Assembly (NCBI RefSeq): GCF_030504625.1
Contig: NZ_JAUKWH010000001.1
Span: 248,001-312,000 of the forward strand
DNA from: Neisseria sp. MVDL19-042950
Lineage (GTDB): Bacteria > Pseudomonadota > Gammaproteobacteria > Burkholderiales > Neisseriaceae
Direction: 5' to 3'
Length of the DNA stretch: 64,000 nucleotides
Part shown: positions 11,285 through 22,697 of the stretch, piece by piece
Layout: every line of letters starts with the position of its first letter
Position numbering within the stretch: the stretch's first letter is position 1
Notes under the pieces: model-generated
What the model was told of the DNA's origin: nothing
The model's input: only the letters and a program-made list of their open reading frames with translations
Database searches by the model: none
Position numbers and translations under genes: made by a program

Positions 11285-12880
11285 TTAGGATGTTGTTTCC
11301 TCTTCTTCAAGGGCGGAATCGGCATTTTCCGGCAGCAAATCGTTTTCGTTGAAGTCCGGTTCCGGTTCGCTCTCGAACACTTTGCCGTTTAATTTCAGAC
11401 GGCCTTTGTTTAATTCTATCAGCGTGCGGATATCGCCTTCGTCCAATGTCAAATATTGCTCGCGCGCCATCGAGTTTACGGTGCTGTCTACCATCAGGCG
11501 CAGGGTTTCGTTGATGTCCTCGATGCTGGCGCGGCCTTCCGCGGCATCTTCGGGGTTAACGCTGAAGATGCTGCTGGCTTGGTTGATGGCCAGTTCTTCA
11601 AGCAGTTTTTGCGGCACGCGCATGTCGAGCTTGGCTTCGGTTTTTTTTACCATGGCGCTGAAGTCGTTCATATCGGCTTGGGTCAGGCCGTTAAAACGCA
11701 TTTCGCCTTTCACATCGACCACGCCTTGCGGCATGGTAAAGTTGAAGGCTTTAACTTTGAGTACGGGATTTTGGATGAACAGCCCTGCAGCCTCGGTTTT
11801 GGCGGTTTTCAACAATTCGTTTTGAATTTGTTCTTCGGTCATTTCGGTCGAAGCAAGTTCGGCCATTTTGTTTTTGATGGCAAGCAGGCCTTTGGCATCG
11901 AGATGTTCGGCTGCGATGTCGATATCCAACGGGCCGTAACGGTCGTTGCCGTAGGTTAGGGTTTGGAAGCGGAAACGCCCTTCGCTGTCGATCCAGCCAC
12001 CATTTTCATGGGTTTTGGTATCAAAGCGGAGTTTTTCAAGCAAGATTTTAGAAGGTGCAACCGTGCCGGTGGGGTTGATGAAGGCACCGATCTGCAAATC
12101 GGTAACCAGATTAACCAGTTCGTTTAATTTGACATTATAATCAATGCCTTCTTTCCATTGCAGCGAGAGTTTGTCTAAGGAAAATTCGCTGCTGCCCAAC
12201 GCCAAGCGGTTGCTGCCGTCGATGGTTTGGGTGCGGACGCGCAGGTTTTCCATGCCGATATCGCCTTTGTCGGCCAGTTTGATTTGCAGAGCGGGCGCTG
12301 CGTAATCATGGGTGTAGTCTTGGAAATCGGCTTGGTATGAAGTGGTGCCTTCCAGCCCTTTCCAGTTGAGTTTGATACCGGAAAGTTCTTCATAATCGAA
12401 AGAAGGCACGTTTAATGCGATTTTTCCGTTTCCGTTTAAATAAACGGTATTGGTCATGCTTACCGGAGTTTGTCCGCCGAAAAAGCGTGCCAGCACTTTG
12501 GCTGTTTCGGGGTGGTATTTGAATTCGGTTTCCACATGGGCGCGAACGGGCGTCAATCCGCCTGCAAACGGGCCGTGTTTGATGTGGTTGACGACGGTAA
12601 TCGGTTCTTTTAACACGGTTTTGAGATTGTCGGGCAGGTATTTTTGAGTGTTGTGAAGCAGGGTGGGTTTCAGGTGGATTACGGTGGTTTCGGTGGCACT
12701 AAACCAGCCCCGTTCGTATTGGTGCGATTCGACCGTTAAAAAGCTGGACTGTGCGAGCAGTGCTTGCTGTGCGTTCAGACTTTCTTCGGCTTTGGTGCCG
12801 AGATAGTAAGGCAGGCCGACAAAAACGGCGGCCAGCGCGACGAACACAACCAGTAATACGGAAATCAGGAGCTTTTTCAT
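11285..12880 (-). CDS. YdgA/DUF945 family protein
   Basis: MKKLLISVLLVVFVALAAVFVGLPYYLGTKAEESL N-terminal TM; VESHQYERGWFSATETTVIHL motif typical of DUF945. Confidence 0.85.
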   Translation of the reverse strand: MKKLLISVLLVVFVALAAVFVGLPYYLGTKAEESLNAQQALLAQSSFLTVESHQYERGWFSATETTVIHLKPTLLHNTQKYLPDNLKTVLKEPITVVNHIKHGPFAGGLTPVRAHVETEFKYHPETAKVLARFFGGQTPVSMTNTVYLNGNGKIALNVPSFDYEELSGIKLNWKGLEGTTSYQADFQDYTHDYAAPALQIKLADKGDIGMENLRVRTQTIDGSNRLALGSSEFSLDKLSLQWKEGIDYNVKLNELVNLVTDLQIGAFINPTGTVAPSKILLEKLRFDTKTHENGGWIDSEGRFRFQTLTYGNDRYGPLDIDIAAEHLDAKGLLAIKNKMAELASTEMTEEQIQNELLKTAKTEAAGLFIQNPVLKVKAFNFTMPQGVVDVKGEMRFNGLTQADMNDFSAMVKKTEAKLDMRVPQKLLEELAINQASSIFSVNPEDAAEGRASIEDINETLRLMVDSTVNSMAREQYLTLDEGDIRTLIELNKGRLKLNGKVFESEPEPDFNENDLLPENADSALEEEETTS

Positions 12881-13113
12881 TGCTTCAAATAGATAAAACG
12901 GAAAGTTTGAAGAATAGCATCATTTATAGGATTTGTCTTTGCGGCGGTTTTCAGACGGCCTGATGTCATAATTGTTGGCAATATTGATTAAATAATATTT
13001 TACTGGGAAAATATTATTTTAATTTTTAAGTATTTTCGCCGTCGGATGGTTTGCTTGTACAGATTGTTGTCGGGCGGCGGACGGCATAAATGAAAACAAT
13101 GGATAGGTAGAAT

Positions 13114-13557
13114 ATGAATAAATTGGCAGCGGTTTTGGCAGGAACATGGTTGGGTTTGCAATTGGGCGTAGGTTATTTGGTTGCGCCGATATTGTTTCAA
13201 AATATGGGCAGAATGGAAGCCGGAGCTTTGGCCGGTGTGATGTTTAATGTGGTGGCCTATACAGGCATGGCGGTTTGGCTGTTGGTTTACTTTATCGGCC
13301 GCGCCGAATTGAGCAGACATGTGATGCGTTCGTATACCAATAAGTTTGTGCTGGCGCTGCTATCGTTTTTGGCGGTAAATCAGTTTTTGGTTACTCCCGT
13401 TATCGAGGCGCATAAAGCAGGGAAAACAAATTGGCTGCTATCCCTCATCGGAGGATCATTCGGCCAGTGGCACGGCATCTCGAGTATCATTTATATGATA
13501 TGCAGCGTGCTGGCTTTGGGGCTGGTTTTCCGGTTGCTGAAATTGGATTGGTATTAG
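13114..13557 (+). CDS. DUF4149-type small membrane protein
   Basis: 147 aa, four predicted TM helices, GTWLGLQLGVGYLVAPILF motif. Confidence 0.7.
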   Translation: MNKLAAVLAGTWLGLQLGVGYLVAPILFQNMGRMEAGALAGVMFNVVAYTGMAVWLLVYFIGRAELSRHVMRSYTNKFVLALLSFLAVNQFLVTPVIEAHKAGKTNWLLSLIGGSFGQWHGISSIIYMICSVLALGLVFRLLKLDWY

Positions 13558-13579
13558 CATATTGTTTTTTTTTAGAAAG

Positions 13580-13618
13580 AGGCCGTCTGAAACATATTGT
13601 TTATGTTTCAGACGGCCT
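13580..13618. terminator. Inverted AG-DUS pair between convergent genes
   Basis: AGGCCGTCTGAA ... TTCAGACGGCCT. Confidence 0.7.
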
Positions 13619-13658
13619 TTTTGGTTAGACCGGATAGTCGAAACTATAGTTTGACCGG

Positions 13659-14894
13659 TTAAATTTCTTTGCTGATGATGGTATCACTGAATTTTTCGTC
13701 AGGTAGCAACCAGTTGAGCAGAATGGCTAAAATGGCACACAAGCCCACGCCGGCGAAGCTCATGCTGCCAAATTTGATTACCATGCCGCCTACACCGGTG
13801 GTCAATACCGAGCTGACGATAACCAGATTTTTCGGTTGCATCAGATTTACTTTGGCATCAATCAAGGTTTTTAAACCAAGTGAGGCGATGGTTCCGAACA
13901 GTAAAATCATGATGCCGCCCATTACCGGCAATGGAATCGAAGCCAAAAAAGCATTGAATTTTCCGAAAAAAGCCATGCTGATGGCAAAAATTGCCGCCCA
14001 AGTCATGATTTTCGGATTGCTGTTTTTGGTAATCATCACCGCTCCGGTTACTTCGCCGTAAGTGGTTACCGGCGGGCCGCCGATCAAACCGGCGACGCAT
14101 ACGCCCAAGCCGTCGCCTGCCAAAGTTTTATCCAGTCCCGGGTCTTTTGCATAATCGTTGCCGGTTACTTTGCCGATGGCCATTACCCCACCGATGTGTT
14201 CGATGGCGGGTGCAATGGCAACGGGCAGCATAAACAGAGCCGCCTGCCAGTTGATTTGCGGCGTTTCAAAATGAGGAATGGCAAACCACGGAGCATTCAT
14301 GATCGGCGCGGTATCCACCAATCCCATCACTAAAGCCACGGTATAACCGGCGGCAACACCGATCAAAATCGGAACCAGTTTGATCATTTTGCTGCCGAAT
14401 ACGGCAACGATAACGGTAACAGCAAAAGTAAAGCCGGAGAGCAGCAGCGATTGCGTATAGTCTATTACTTGTTCGCCGCCAGCTTGCCCCATTGCCATTT
14501 GGCTGGCTACGGCTGCAACCGACAAACCGATAACCATAATCACGGGGCCGATGACAACCGGCGGTAACAGGCGGTTTACCGTAGCCAATCCGCGCCACCT
14601 GATGAGCCCGGCAAAAATAAAATACATAAAGCCGGCGGCAAACAAGCCGAACATGGTGGAAGGCAGACCCCATTCGCCGATAGAATAAATAATCGGAGCA
14701 ATAAAGGCGAAAGAAGAACCTAAAAATATCGGCACCTTGCGTTTGGTAACCAGTTGGAACAGCAAAGTGCCGATACCCGCGCCCAGCAAGGCCAGAGCAG
14801 GATTAAGGCCGGTAAGTAGCGGCACGAGAACCATCGCGCCGAAAGCGACAAACAGAATTTGCGCACCGGAGATAGCTAGTTTGAGTTGTTGCAT
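13659..14894 (-). CDS. Uracil-xanthine permease (NCS2 family, UraA-like)
   Basis: AIEHIGGVMAIGKVTGNDYAKDPGLDKTLAGDGLGVCVAGLIGGPPVTTYGEVTGAV signature. Confidence 0.93.
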   Translation of the reverse strand: MQQLKLAISGAQILFVAFGAMVLVPLLTGLNPALALLGAGIGTLLFQLVTKRKVPIFLGSSFAFIAPIIYSIGEWGLPSTMFGLFAAGFMYFIFAGLIRWRGLATVNRLLPPVVIGPVIMVIGLSVAAVASQMAMGQAGGEQVIDYTQSLLLSGFTFAVTVIVAVFGSKMIKLVPILIGVAAGYTVALVMGLVDTAPIMNAPWFAIPHFETPQINWQAALFMLPVAIAPAIEHIGGVMAIGKVTGNDYAKDPGLDKTLAGDGLGVCVAGLIGGPPVTTYGEVTGAVMITKNSNPKIMTWAAIFAISMAFFGKFNAFLASIPLPVMGGIMILLFGTIASLGLKTLIDAKVNLMQPKNLVIVSSVLTTGVGGMVIKFGSMSFAGVGLCAILAILLNWLLPDEKFSDTIISKEI

Positions 14895-15036
14895 GTTAGA
14901 TTCCGTTATGTTTTTTAAACAAACGGGGCGGATTATAGCCTTGCGCCAATGTTTTGTGTGTAACTGAATGTGTCGGATTTAAGATATTTCCGTCGATAAT
15001 TTTATGAAAAATAATTACAGAAGATATTTAAAAAGC

Positions 15037-15042
15037 TATAAT
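15037..15042 (+). promoter_or_regulatory. Candidate -10 element (TATAAT) upstream of cmk
   Basis: AAAAGCTATAATTCCGCC, ~110 bp upstream of the cmk start; -35 not clear. Confidence 0.4.
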
Positions 15043-15153
15043 TCCGCCGCTTTACGGGAAAACAAAATGCCGTTCATCCGATTAAATCGAATGGTGGCAG
15101 AAAACAAATTAATCTAGTCGAATCACAATTAAATTTCTTAGAGATAACAATAA

Positions 15154-15813
15154 ATGAATTTGAACCGAAAAATAATTGCCGTTGACGGCCCGAGCGCTTC
15201 CGGCAAAGGAACGGTGGCTTCACGAGTAGCCGCCGCATTAGGTTTTGAATATTTGGATTCGGGTGCGCTATATCGTTTAACCGCACTCTACGCCCAATTA
15301 AAAAACATCGAATGGGACGATGAAGAAGGTATTGCAAAACTGGTGCAGCAGTTGCCGGCGGTATTTGACGGGCAGAAAATACTGCTTGACGGTAAAGACG
15401 TATCGGAAGCGATCCGCACCGAAGCCATTGGTATGGGCGCATCTTCAGTCGCCCGCCTGCCCAAAGTTAGGGAGGCGCTTTTGCAACGCCAGCGCGATTT
15501 TTTAACCGAAAAAGGTTTGGTTGCAGATGGGCGCGACATGGGCTCGGTGGTGTTTCCCGATGCCGTCTTAAAAATATTTCTAACCGCATCCGCCCAAATC
15601 CGAGCTCAGCGCCGTGCCAAGCAAATCGGCGTGCAATGCGAAGGAGTGGAGTTCGAACGGATTTTATCCGATATCGAAGCACGTGACGAAGCCGACAGCC
15701 GCCGTGCCGTTGCACCGCTAAAACAGTTGCCCGACGCGCTGTTGTTAGATACTTCGGAAATGAATATCGAAGAATCTGTAAAAAAAGTGCTTGATTGGTA
15801 TGCAAAAATCTAA
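15154..15813 (+). CDS. cmk: Cytidylate kinase
   Basis: IIAVDGPSASGKGTVASRVAAALGFEYLDSGALYR; LVADGRDMGSVVFPDA. Confidence 0.98.
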   Translation: MNLNRKIIAVDGPSASGKGTVASRVAAALGFEYLDSGALYRLTALYAQLKNIEWDDEEGIAKLVQQLPAVFDGQKILLDGKDVSEAIRTEAIGMGASSVARLPKVREALLQRQRDFLTEKGLVADGRDMGSVVFPDAVLKIFLTASAQIRAQRRAKQIGVQCEGVEFERILSDIEARDEADSRRAVAPLKQLPDALLLDTSEMNIEESVKKVLDWYAKI

Positions 15814-15822
15814 ACCTTGCTG

Positions 15823-15828
15823 TATAAT
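15823..15828 (+). promoter_or_regulatory. Candidate -10 element (TATAAT) upstream of rpsA
   Basis: CCTTGCTGTATAATCCGC just after the cmk stop; followed by DUS pair 15841-15875. Confidence 0.45.
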
Positions 15829-15840
15829 CCGCATAATTTT

Positions 15841-15875
15841 TTCAGACGGCCTCAAAAAACCAAAGGCCGTCTGAA
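15841..15875. repeat. DUS pair in divergent-core order (TTCAGACGGCCT ... AGGCCGTCTGAA) in the rpsA leader
   Basis: Opposite arm order to the usual terminator pairs. Confidence 0.8.
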
Positions 15876-15968
15876 AACCGTTTGTAGTAAACGCTTGTTG
15901 TGCCAGGGGCAGCAAGTTTCCTCTAACCAACCTCACACTCCTTGGCGGTGTACCGAAAAGAGTTATAT

Positions 15969-17654
15969 ATGACTATGGAAAATTTTGCCCAACTGTTGGA
16001 AGAAAGCTTTACCCTTCAAGAGATGAATCCCGGTGAAGTGATTACCGCTGAAGTAGTGGCGATCGACAACAACTTCGTTACCGTAAATGCCGGTTTGAAA
16101 TCAGAGTCTCTGATTGATGTAGCTGAATTCAAAAACGCTCAGGGCGAGATTGAAGTAAAAGTCGGTGACTTCGTTACCGTAACCATCGAATCTGTTGAAA
16201 ACGGTTTCGGTGAAACCAAACTGTCACGCGAAAAAGCCAAGCGTGCGGCCGACTGGATCGCTTTGGAAGAAGCTATGGAAAACGGCGATATTCTGTCCGG
16301 CGTAATCAACGGCAAAGTAAAAGGTGGCCTGACTGTAATGATCAACAGCATCCGCGCATTCTTGCCGGGTTCTTTGGTTGACGTACGTCCCGTAAAAGAC
16401 ACCTCGCACTTTGAAGGCAAAGAAATTGAATTCAAAGTAATTAAGCTGGACAAAAAACGTAACAACGTTGTGGTATCGCGCCGCGCAGTTCTGGAAGTTA
16501 CTTTGGGCGAAGAGCGCAAAGCATTGCTGGAAAACCTGCAAGAAGGTTCAGTGGTTAAAGGTATCGTTAAAAACATCACCGACTACGGTGCATTCGTTGA
16601 CTTGGGCGGCATCGACGGCTTGCTGCACATTACCGACTTGGCATGGCGCCGTGTGAAACACCCGAGCGAAGTTTTGGAAGTTGGTCAAGAAGTTGAAGCC
16701 AAAGTGTTGAAATTCGACCAAGACAAACAACGCGTATCTCTGGGTATGAAACAATTGGGCGAAGATCCTTGGAGCGGCCTGACCCGTCGTTATCCGCAAG
16801 GCACCCGTTTGTTCGGTAAAGTGTCTAACCTGACCGACTACGGTGCATTCGTGGAAATCGAACAAGGCATCGAAGGTTTGGTACACGTTTCCGAAATGGA
16901 TTGGACCAACAAAAACGTACATCCGAGCAAAGTTGTTCAGCTGGGTGACGAAGTAGAAGTAATGATCTTGGAAATCGACGAAGACCGCCGCCGCATCAGC
17001 TTGGGCATGAAACAATGCCAAGCCAATCCGTGGGAAGAGTTTGCCGCCAACCACAACAAAGGCGACAAATTGTCTGGCGCGGTTAAATCTATCACCGACT
17101 TCGGCGTATTCGTTGGCTTGCCCGGCGGCATCGACGGTTTGGTTCACCTGTCTGACCTGTCTTGGACTGAAGCGGGCGAAGAAGCCGTACGCAAATACAA
17201 AAAAGGCGAAGAAGTGGAAGCCGTTGTATTGGCCATCGATGTTGAAAAAGAGCGCATCTCTTTGGGCATCAAACAATTGGAAGGCGATCCCTTCGGTAAC
17301 TTCATCAGCGTAAACGACAAAGGTTCTTTGGTAAAAGGTACTGCCAAATCAGTAGATGCCAAAGGTGCCGTAATTGCTTTGTCTGACGACGTTGAAGCTT
17401 ATTTGCCTGCTTCCGAGTGGTCTAGCGAACGTGTTGAAGATTTGCGTAACGTTTTGAAAGAAGGCGAAGAAGTAGAAGCCGTTATTTCTACCGTAGATCG
17501 CAAAAACCGCAGCATCAAATTGTCTGTTAAAGCAAAAGATGCCAAAGAAAATCGCGATGCGTTGAATTCAGTTAATGCTGCATCAACTGCAAGTGCCGGT
17601 ACGACCAGCTTGGGTGATCTGCTGAAAGCCAAATTGTCTGGTGAACAGGAATAA
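15969..17654 (+). CDS. rpsA: 30S ribosomal protein S1
   Basis: [14 protein letters not shown] start at 15969; six repeated S1 domains (e.g. [29 protein letters not shown]). Confidence 0.98.
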   Translation: MTMENFAQLLEESFTLQEMNPGEVITAEVVAIDNNFVTVNAGLKSESLIDVAEFKNAQGEIEVKVGDFVTVTIESVENGFGETKLSREKAKRAADWIALEEAMENGDILSGVINGKVKGGLTVMINSIRAFLPGSLVDVRPVKDTSHFEGKEIEFKVIKLDKKRNNVVVSRRAVLEVTLGEERKALLENLQEGSVVKGIVKNITDYGAFVDLGGIDGLLHITDLAWRRVKHPSEVLEVGQEVEAKVLKFDQDKQRVSLGMKQLGEDPWSGLTRRYPQGTRLFGKVSNLTDYGAFVEIEQGIEGLVHVSEMDWTNKNVHPSKVVQLGDEVEVMILEIDEDRRRISLGMKQCQANPWEEFAANHNKGDKLSGAVKSITDFGVFVGLPGGIDGLVHLSDLSWTEAGEEAVRKYKKGEEVEAVVLAIDVEKERISLGIKQLEGDPFGNFISVNDKGSLVKGTAKSVDAKGAVIALSDDVEAYLPASEWSSERVEDLRNVLKEGEEVEAVISTVDRKNRSIKLSVKAKDAKENRDALNSVNAASTASAGTTSLGDLLKAKLSGEQE

Positions 17655-17662
17655 GGTGCAGC

Positions 17663-17971
17663 ATGACCAAATCTGAATTAATGGTTCGCTTGGCAGAAGT
17701 ATTTGCTGAAAGGAATGGCAGTCAGTTGATTGCCAAAGATGTCGAATACAGCGTAAAAGTTTTGGTAGATACCATGACTCGTTCGCTGGCTAAGGGGCAG
17801 CGTATTGAGATCCGCGGCTTCGGTAGTTTTGATTTGAACCATCGTCCGGCTCGTGTTGGCCGTAATCCTAAAACCGGTGAGCGTGTGGAGGTGCCTGAGA
17901 AATATGTGCCTCACTTTAAGCCGGGCAAAGAATTACGCGAGCGCGTAGATCAGGCTATGCTAACCGAGTAG
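17663..17971 (+). CDS. ihfB: Integration host factor subunit beta
   Basis: [19 protein letters not shown]...[46 protein letters not shown]. Confidence 0.97.
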   Translation: MTKSELMVRLAEVFAERNGSQLIAKDVEYSVKVLVDTMTRSLAKGQRIEIRGFGSFDLNHRPARVGRNPKTGERVEVPEKYVPHFKPGKELRERVDQAMLTE

Positions 17972-17983
17972 TAATTTAAAGGT

Positions 17984-18010
17984 AAAACGCCGCAGAAATG
18001 CGGCGTTTTT
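17984..18010 (+). terminator. Rho-independent terminator after ihfB
   Basis: AAAACGCCGCA-gaaa-TGCGGCGTTTTT. Confidence 0.93.
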
Positions 18011-18146
18011 ATCATTTTTTATATTTGTTTCGTATGATATGGCAGGTATGAATTAGAAGGAAAAATGATTTATGTGATTATTGGGCCTTAAATACTTGGA
18101 GGCCGTCTGAAATCATTTATAATGGCAAAATTGTTGATTTGCCATA

Positions 18147-19322
18147 TTGGTTATGATGAATAATAACGAAAATCGTTTTATTGCTCCCGACTTTGTCAAC
18201 CATAGTCCGCTCACTTGGTATCAGGCTGCATCGGAACAACCTGCTTTTATCCGTGATGGCGCTCAAGCAAAAGCCATTGAATATCTGGATAAGCTTTGGA
18301 CAGAATTGATGATGTTCAAGCGTAAACGTAACCGTTTTCTAGGTCGCAGTTTGCGTTCCCCGCAATTGCCGAAAGGGTTGTATTTTTATGGTGGAGTAGG
18401 TAGGGGAAAAAGTTTTTTAATGGATGTCTTTTATGGTTGCTTGCCATATCGCCGCAAGCGCCGTGTGCATTTCCATGCTTTTATGGCGGAAGTTCATCAA
18501 CGGATGAAGGCTTTTAAAAGTGAACCTGACCCGTTAAAAGCGATAGCTGCCGAGATTGCTAAGGAAACTCGGGTTTTGTGTTTTGACGAATTTCATGTCA
18601 GCGATATTGCCGATGCCATGATGCTGGGTAGGTTGTTGGAAAATTTGTTTGAAGGCGGCGTGGTTTTAGTGGCGACATCTAACTATGCACCTTCGGAACT
18701 TTATCCTCAAGGGCAAAACCGTAGCAGTTTTTTGCCGACGATTGCTTTAATTGAAGAAAAACTCACGATTTTAAATGTTGATGGAGGAGAAGATTACCGT
18801 TTACGTGCTTTAAAACCGGCAGAAGTATTTTATGTACCTGATAGTGAAGAGAACGAACGAAAGTTGACAGAGTTATTTTCGCAAATGACCCACGGTAAGG
18901 AAAAAAAACCTGAATCTATAATCATACATGGGCGCGAATTGACATGTAATGCTCATGATGAACGTGCAATTTGGTTTGATTTCCGTGTTTTATGTTTCGG
19001 GCCGCGCTCCCAAGCAGATTATCTATATTTAGCCGAGCATTATGAAATGGTTTTTGTGTCGGGTATTGAAAAACTAAGTGAGGCAGAGAGGGCAGAGGCT
19101 CGCCGTCTTACGTGGTTAATCGATGTTTTGTATGATTTTAGGGTGAAGTTTTGTGCCACAAGTAAAGTGAAAGCGGAAGAAATTTATGTAGAAGGTGATT
19201 TTGCTAATGAATTTGTACGTACCGTTAGCAGAATGATTGAGATGCAATCAAAAGAGTATCTCACCCAGCCTCATCTCACTTTGAGTAATAACAACGAAAA
19301 AGCAATCAACTTTCAACCATAA
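18147..19322 (+). CDS. zapE: Cell division protein ZapE (AFG1-family ATPase)
   Basis: GLYFYGGVGRGKSFLMDVFYGCLP Walker A; LCFDEFHVSDIADAMMLGRL Walker B. Confidence 0.93.
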   Translation: MVMMNNNENRFIAPDFVNHSPLTWYQAASEQPAFIRDGAQAKAIEYLDKLWTELMMFKRKRNRFLGRSLRSPQLPKGLYFYGGVGRGKSFLMDVFYGCLPYRRKRRVHFHAFMAEVHQRMKAFKSEPDPLKAIAAEIAKETRVLCFDEFHVSDIADAMMLGRLLENLFEGGVVLVATSNYAPSELYPQGQNRSSFLPTIALIEEKLTILNVDGGEDYRLRALKPAEVFYVPDSEENERKLTELFSQMTHGKEKKPESIIIHGRELTCNAHDERAIWFDFRVLCFGPRSQADYLYLAEHYEMVFVSGIEKLSEAERAEARRLTWLIDVLYDFRVKFCATSKVKAEEIYVEGDFANEFVRTVSRMIEMQSKEYLTQPHLTLSNNNEKAINFQP

Positions 19323-19386
19323 AATAGGGAAATTTGATAAAATGTTTGCCCAATTTTTATTGAAGCAATCATTTTAAGGAATATAC

Positions 19387-19812
19387 ATGGCAATTGAACG
19401 CACCATTTCTATTATTAAGCCGGATGCCGTAGCAAAAGATGTAATCGGCCAAATTTACAGTCGTTTTGAAAGTAACGGGTTGCGTATCATTGCGGCCAAA
19501 ATGAAGCATTTAAGCACCAAAGAAGCACAAGATTTTTATGCTGTGCACAAGGAACGTCCTTTTTTCGCAGCATTGGTCGAATTTATGACCAGTGGCCCTG
19601 TGATGATTCAAGTACTGGAGGGCGAAAATGCCGTTGCAAAAAACCGAGAATTGATGGGAGCAACCAATCCGAAAGAAGCAGCAGCCGGCACTATTCGTGC
19701 AGATTTTGCAGCATCCATTGATGCTAATGCCGTGCATGGTTCTGATAGTTTGGAAAATGCAGCAATTGAAATTGCTTATTTCTTTAGTCAAAGTGAAATT
19801 TGCTCACGCTAA
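19387..19812 (+). CDS. ndk: Nucleoside diphosphate kinase
   Basis: [45 protein letters not shown]. Confidence 0.98.
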   Translation: MAIERTISIIKPDAVAKDVIGQIYSRFESNGLRIIAAKMKHLSTKEAQDFYAVHKERPFFAALVEFMTSGPVMIQVLEGENAVAKNRELMGATNPKEAAAGTIRADFAASIDANAVHGSDSLENAAIEIAYFFSQSEICSR

Positions 19813-19831
19813 ATAAAAAGCTTTATTTTTT

Positions 19832-19859
19832 AGGCTGTCTGAATATTTTCAGACGGCCT
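19832..19859. terminator. Inverted DUS pair, one arm variant (AGGCTGTCTGAA)
   Basis: AGGCTGTCTGAA tatt TTCAGACGGCCT. Confidence 0.65.
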
Positions 19860-19880
19860 GAGAGCTTTTAATGGAAGTAC

Positions 19881-20978
19881 ATGAAAACCAATTTGTTAAA
19901 TTTTGATTTAAACAGTTTGACACAATATTTTTCCGAAATAGGAGAAAAACCATTTCGTGCCAAACAAGTAATGCGTTGGATGCATCAGTCGGGTGTGGCA
20001 GACTTTGATGAAATGACAGATTTGGCTAAGTCGCTACGAAGCAAACTGAATGAAAATGCATGTGTTGTTGTACCTGAATTGATAACCTCCCAACAATCTT
20101 CAGACGGCACAAGGAAGTGGCTGTTGGATGTCGGCACCGGTAACGGCGTAGAAACCGTATTTATCCCAGAGGCTGAACGCGGTACTTTATGCATTTCTTC
20201 GCAAGTAGGCTGTGCGCTTGAATGTACATTTTGTTCAACCGGTAGGCAGGGTTTTAATCGTAATCTGACTGCCGCTGAAATTATCGGGCAATTGTGGTGG
20301 GCAAATAAAGCCATGGGCGTTACCCCTAAAAATGAACGCGTTATTTCCAATGTGGTTATGATGGGGATGGGGGAGCCCTTGGCAAATTTTGATAATGTCG
20401 TGACTGCATTGAGCATGATGTTGGACGATCATGGCTACGGCTTGTCGCGGCGTAGGGTAACGGTATCCACTTCAGGTATGGTGCCGCAAATGGATCGTTT
20501 AAAAGAGGTGATGCCGGTTGCTTTGGCAGTATCCCTGCACGCATCTAATGATATGGTTCGAGATGAAATCGTGCCGCTGAATAAAAAATATCCGTTAAAA
20601 GAATTAATGGCGGCATGTCGCAGGTATTTGGAAAAAGCTCCTCGTGATTTCGTGACCTTTGAATATGTTATGCTTGACGGCATTAATGATAAGGCACAAC
20701 ATGCGCACGAATTGATTGAACTTGTGCGTGATGTGCCTTGTAAATTCAATTTGATTCCATTTAATCCTTTTCCTAATTCAGGATACAATCGGTCAACCAA
20801 CGAAAATATACGTATATTCCGCGATATTCTTCAGCAAGCCGGTTTTGTTGTTACTGTTCGGAAAACACGTGGTGATGATATTGATGCGGCTTGCGGCCAG
20901 TTGGCGGGACAGGTTAAGGATAAAACACGCCGACAGCAGAAGTGGCAGCAGATTGTGGCAGCAGAGAGGGGAAGTTAA
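19881..20978 (+). CDS. rlmN: 23S rRNA (adenine-2503)-C2 methyltransferase RlmN
   Basis: [24 protein letters not shown] radical SAM CxxxCxx[14 protein letters not shown]. Confidence 0.98.
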   Translation: MKTNLLNFDLNSLTQYFSEIGEKPFRAKQVMRWMHQSGVADFDEMTDLAKSLRSKLNENACVVVPELITSQQSSDGTRKWLLDVGTGNGVETVFIPEAERGTLCISSQVGCALECTFCSTGRQGFNRNLTAAEIIGQLWWANKAMGVTPKNERVISNVVMMGMGEPLANFDNVVTALSMMLDDHGYGLSRRRVTVSTSGMVPQMDRLKEVMPVALAVSLHASNDMVRDEIVPLNKKYPLKELMAACRRYLEKAPRDFVTFEYVMLDGINDKAQHAHELIELVRDVPCKFNLIPFNPFPNSGYNRSTNENIRIFRDILQQAGFVVTVRKTRGDDIDAACGQLAGQVKDKTRRQQKWQQIVAAERGS

Positions 20979-20982
20979 GGTA

Positions 20983-21750
20983 ATGAAAATGAAATTATGG
21001 CCATCTTTATTATTGATTGCTTTGTTGAGTGCATGTGCCGGTAGTGGTGCTCCTAAGAAACCAAGTGCACGTGAGCGTTCCGTACAAGTCTCCAATATTA
21101 AAACTCAATTGGCTGTTGAGTATATGCGCGGGCAAGATTATCGTCAGGCAGTCAGCAGTATTGAAGAAGCTTTGGAAAGTAATAGCAAAAATGAGATTGC
21201 TTGGCTGATACGTGCCCAGATTTATCAGTACTTGAAAGTTTCTGATAAAGCTCGGGAAAGTTTTCAAAAAGCACTTGCTTTAAATCCGAATAGTGCAGAG
21301 ATTAATAATAATTACGGTTGGTTTATGTGTAGCCAATTAAACCGTCCTAATGAAGCTATTCCTTATTTTGATAAAGCTTTAGCTGATCCTACTTATCCAA
21401 ACCCCCAAGTTGCTTATCTTAATAAAGGCATTTGCAGTGCTAAGATGGGGCAATATTCTTTATCAGAAGCCTATTTAGAACGGGCATTAGCAGCCGACCC
21501 GCAATTTACATCGGTATTCAAAGAAATGGCACGCACCAAGATGCTTGCAGGCAACTTAAGCGATGCAGATTATTACTTCCGTCAATATCAAAGTAAGGTC
21601 GATGTTTTGACTGCTGATGATTTGTTGTTAGGCTGGCGTTTATATAATGCTTTGGGTGATACACAGGCAGCTTATGAGTATGAAGCCCAGCTGCGGACTA
21701 ATTACCCTTATTCTGAAGAATTGCAGACAATTACAACAGGACGTTTGTAA
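20983..21750 (+). CDS. pilW: Type IV pilus biogenesis/stability lipoprotein PilW (PilF-like TPR)
   Basis: MKMKLWPSLLLIALLSACAG lipobox, TPR repeats, follows rlmN as in Pseudomonas/Neisseria clusters; ATG at 20983. Confidence 0.93.
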   Translation: MKMKLWPSLLLIALLSACAGSGAPKKPSARERSVQVSNIKTQLAVEYMRGQDYRQAVSSIEEALESNSKNEIAWLIRAQIYQYLKVSDKARESFQKALALNPNSAEINNNYGWFMCSQLNRPNEAIPYFDKALADPTYPNPQVAYLNKGICSAKMGQYSLSEAYLERALAADPQFTSVFKEMARTKMLAGNLSDADYYFRQYQSKVDVLTADDLLLGWRLYNALGDTQAAYEYEAQLRTNYPYSEELQTITTGRL

Positions 21751-22697
21751 TGAACGATAACCAAAACACCGAACAGCAATATATTAATAATGCTGCCGTT
21801 GAAATGGGCGCAAAGTTGCGTCATGCGCGTGAGCAAAAAGGGTTTTCTATCGGCGAGGTGGCCGAGCGTTTAAAATTGCCGGCGCGCCAAATTGAAGGGT
21901 TGGAGAGCGGGAATTACGAGGGGATGCCCGAAGCAGTTTTTATACGGGGATTCCTGCGTACCTACGGGCGTTTTTTGGGATTGGATGAGAATGAAGTAGC
22001 GTCTTATCTTGACCGCATTTTGCCGCAAAATCGGAGTAATCTTTATGCTGTTGAGCGCAACAACCAGTCATTAAATTATCAACAAACTGAAATTAAAAAA
22101 TCCTTTCCCAAATGGGTAGCAGGTTTATTAGTACTGGCATTGGTTGGTTCAGGTGTATATGTTTGGCAGAACAAGTCAAATTTAGAGTATGCAAAACAAA
22201 CCGATAGTAATATTCAATCTGAATTAAGCAATGCTTCTGCCCCTAACTTACAGGCGAGTAATATTTCCGTAGTTGCAATGGGGAGCGAAGCAGAATCGGC
22301 TATTACACCTGCTTCTCAAGAATCGGTTTCAGAAAGTCAAGCCGTTGCAGCATCTGCGATTACCAATAGCAAACAGCAAGCCTCTGAGCCTGAACTGGTG
22401 CAAGCTTCCGCTCCTGCATTAACCGTAGCGGCTTCAGATGTAGCACTTATTGCTGCTGATGAGTTGGTGGTTAAAGTGCGTTACCGTTCGAATTTAGTCA
22501 TCAAAGACAAAGATGGTCAATTTGTTATCAATAAAATTGTACCGGCAGGCAGCGAACATCGTTTTAGAGGTGGAGCGCCATACAATGTATGGATTGGTTA
22601 TGCGTCAGGTGCAACCGCAAATTATGGTGGCCAGGATATTTCCGTATCGAAACATATGGTCGGTAAGAAAACATCATCGTTTATTGCAGGCCAGTAA
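21750..22697 (+). CDS. RodZ-like helix-turn-helix membrane protein (DUF4115)
   Basis: [44 protein letters not shown], single TM ([18 protein letters not shown]), C-terminal RodZ-like domain; start overlaps pilW stop. Confidence 0.9.
   Translation: MNDNQNTEQQYINNAAVEMGAKLRHAREQKGFSIGEVAERLKLPARQIEGLESGNYEGMPEAVFIRGFLRTYGRFLGLDENEVASYLDRILPQNRSNLYAVERNNQSLNYQQTEIKKSFPKWVAGLLVLALVGSGVYVWQNKSNLEYAKQTDSNIQSELSNASAPNLQASNISVVAMGSEAESAITPASQESVSESQAVAASAITNSKQQASEPELVQASAPALTVAASDVALIAADELVVKVRYRSNLVIKDKDGQFVINKIVPAGSEHRFRGGAPYNVWIGYASGATANYGGQDISVSKHMVGKKTSSFIAGQ

Noticed and set aside
13565-13573. T9 homopolymer as a phase-variation tract
   Set aside because: Intergenic, downstream of a gene and close to a DUS terminator; likely a terminator tail.
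15969-17654. Internal repeats of rpsA as a tandem repeat array
   Set aside because: These are the six normal S1 domains of ribosomal protein S1.
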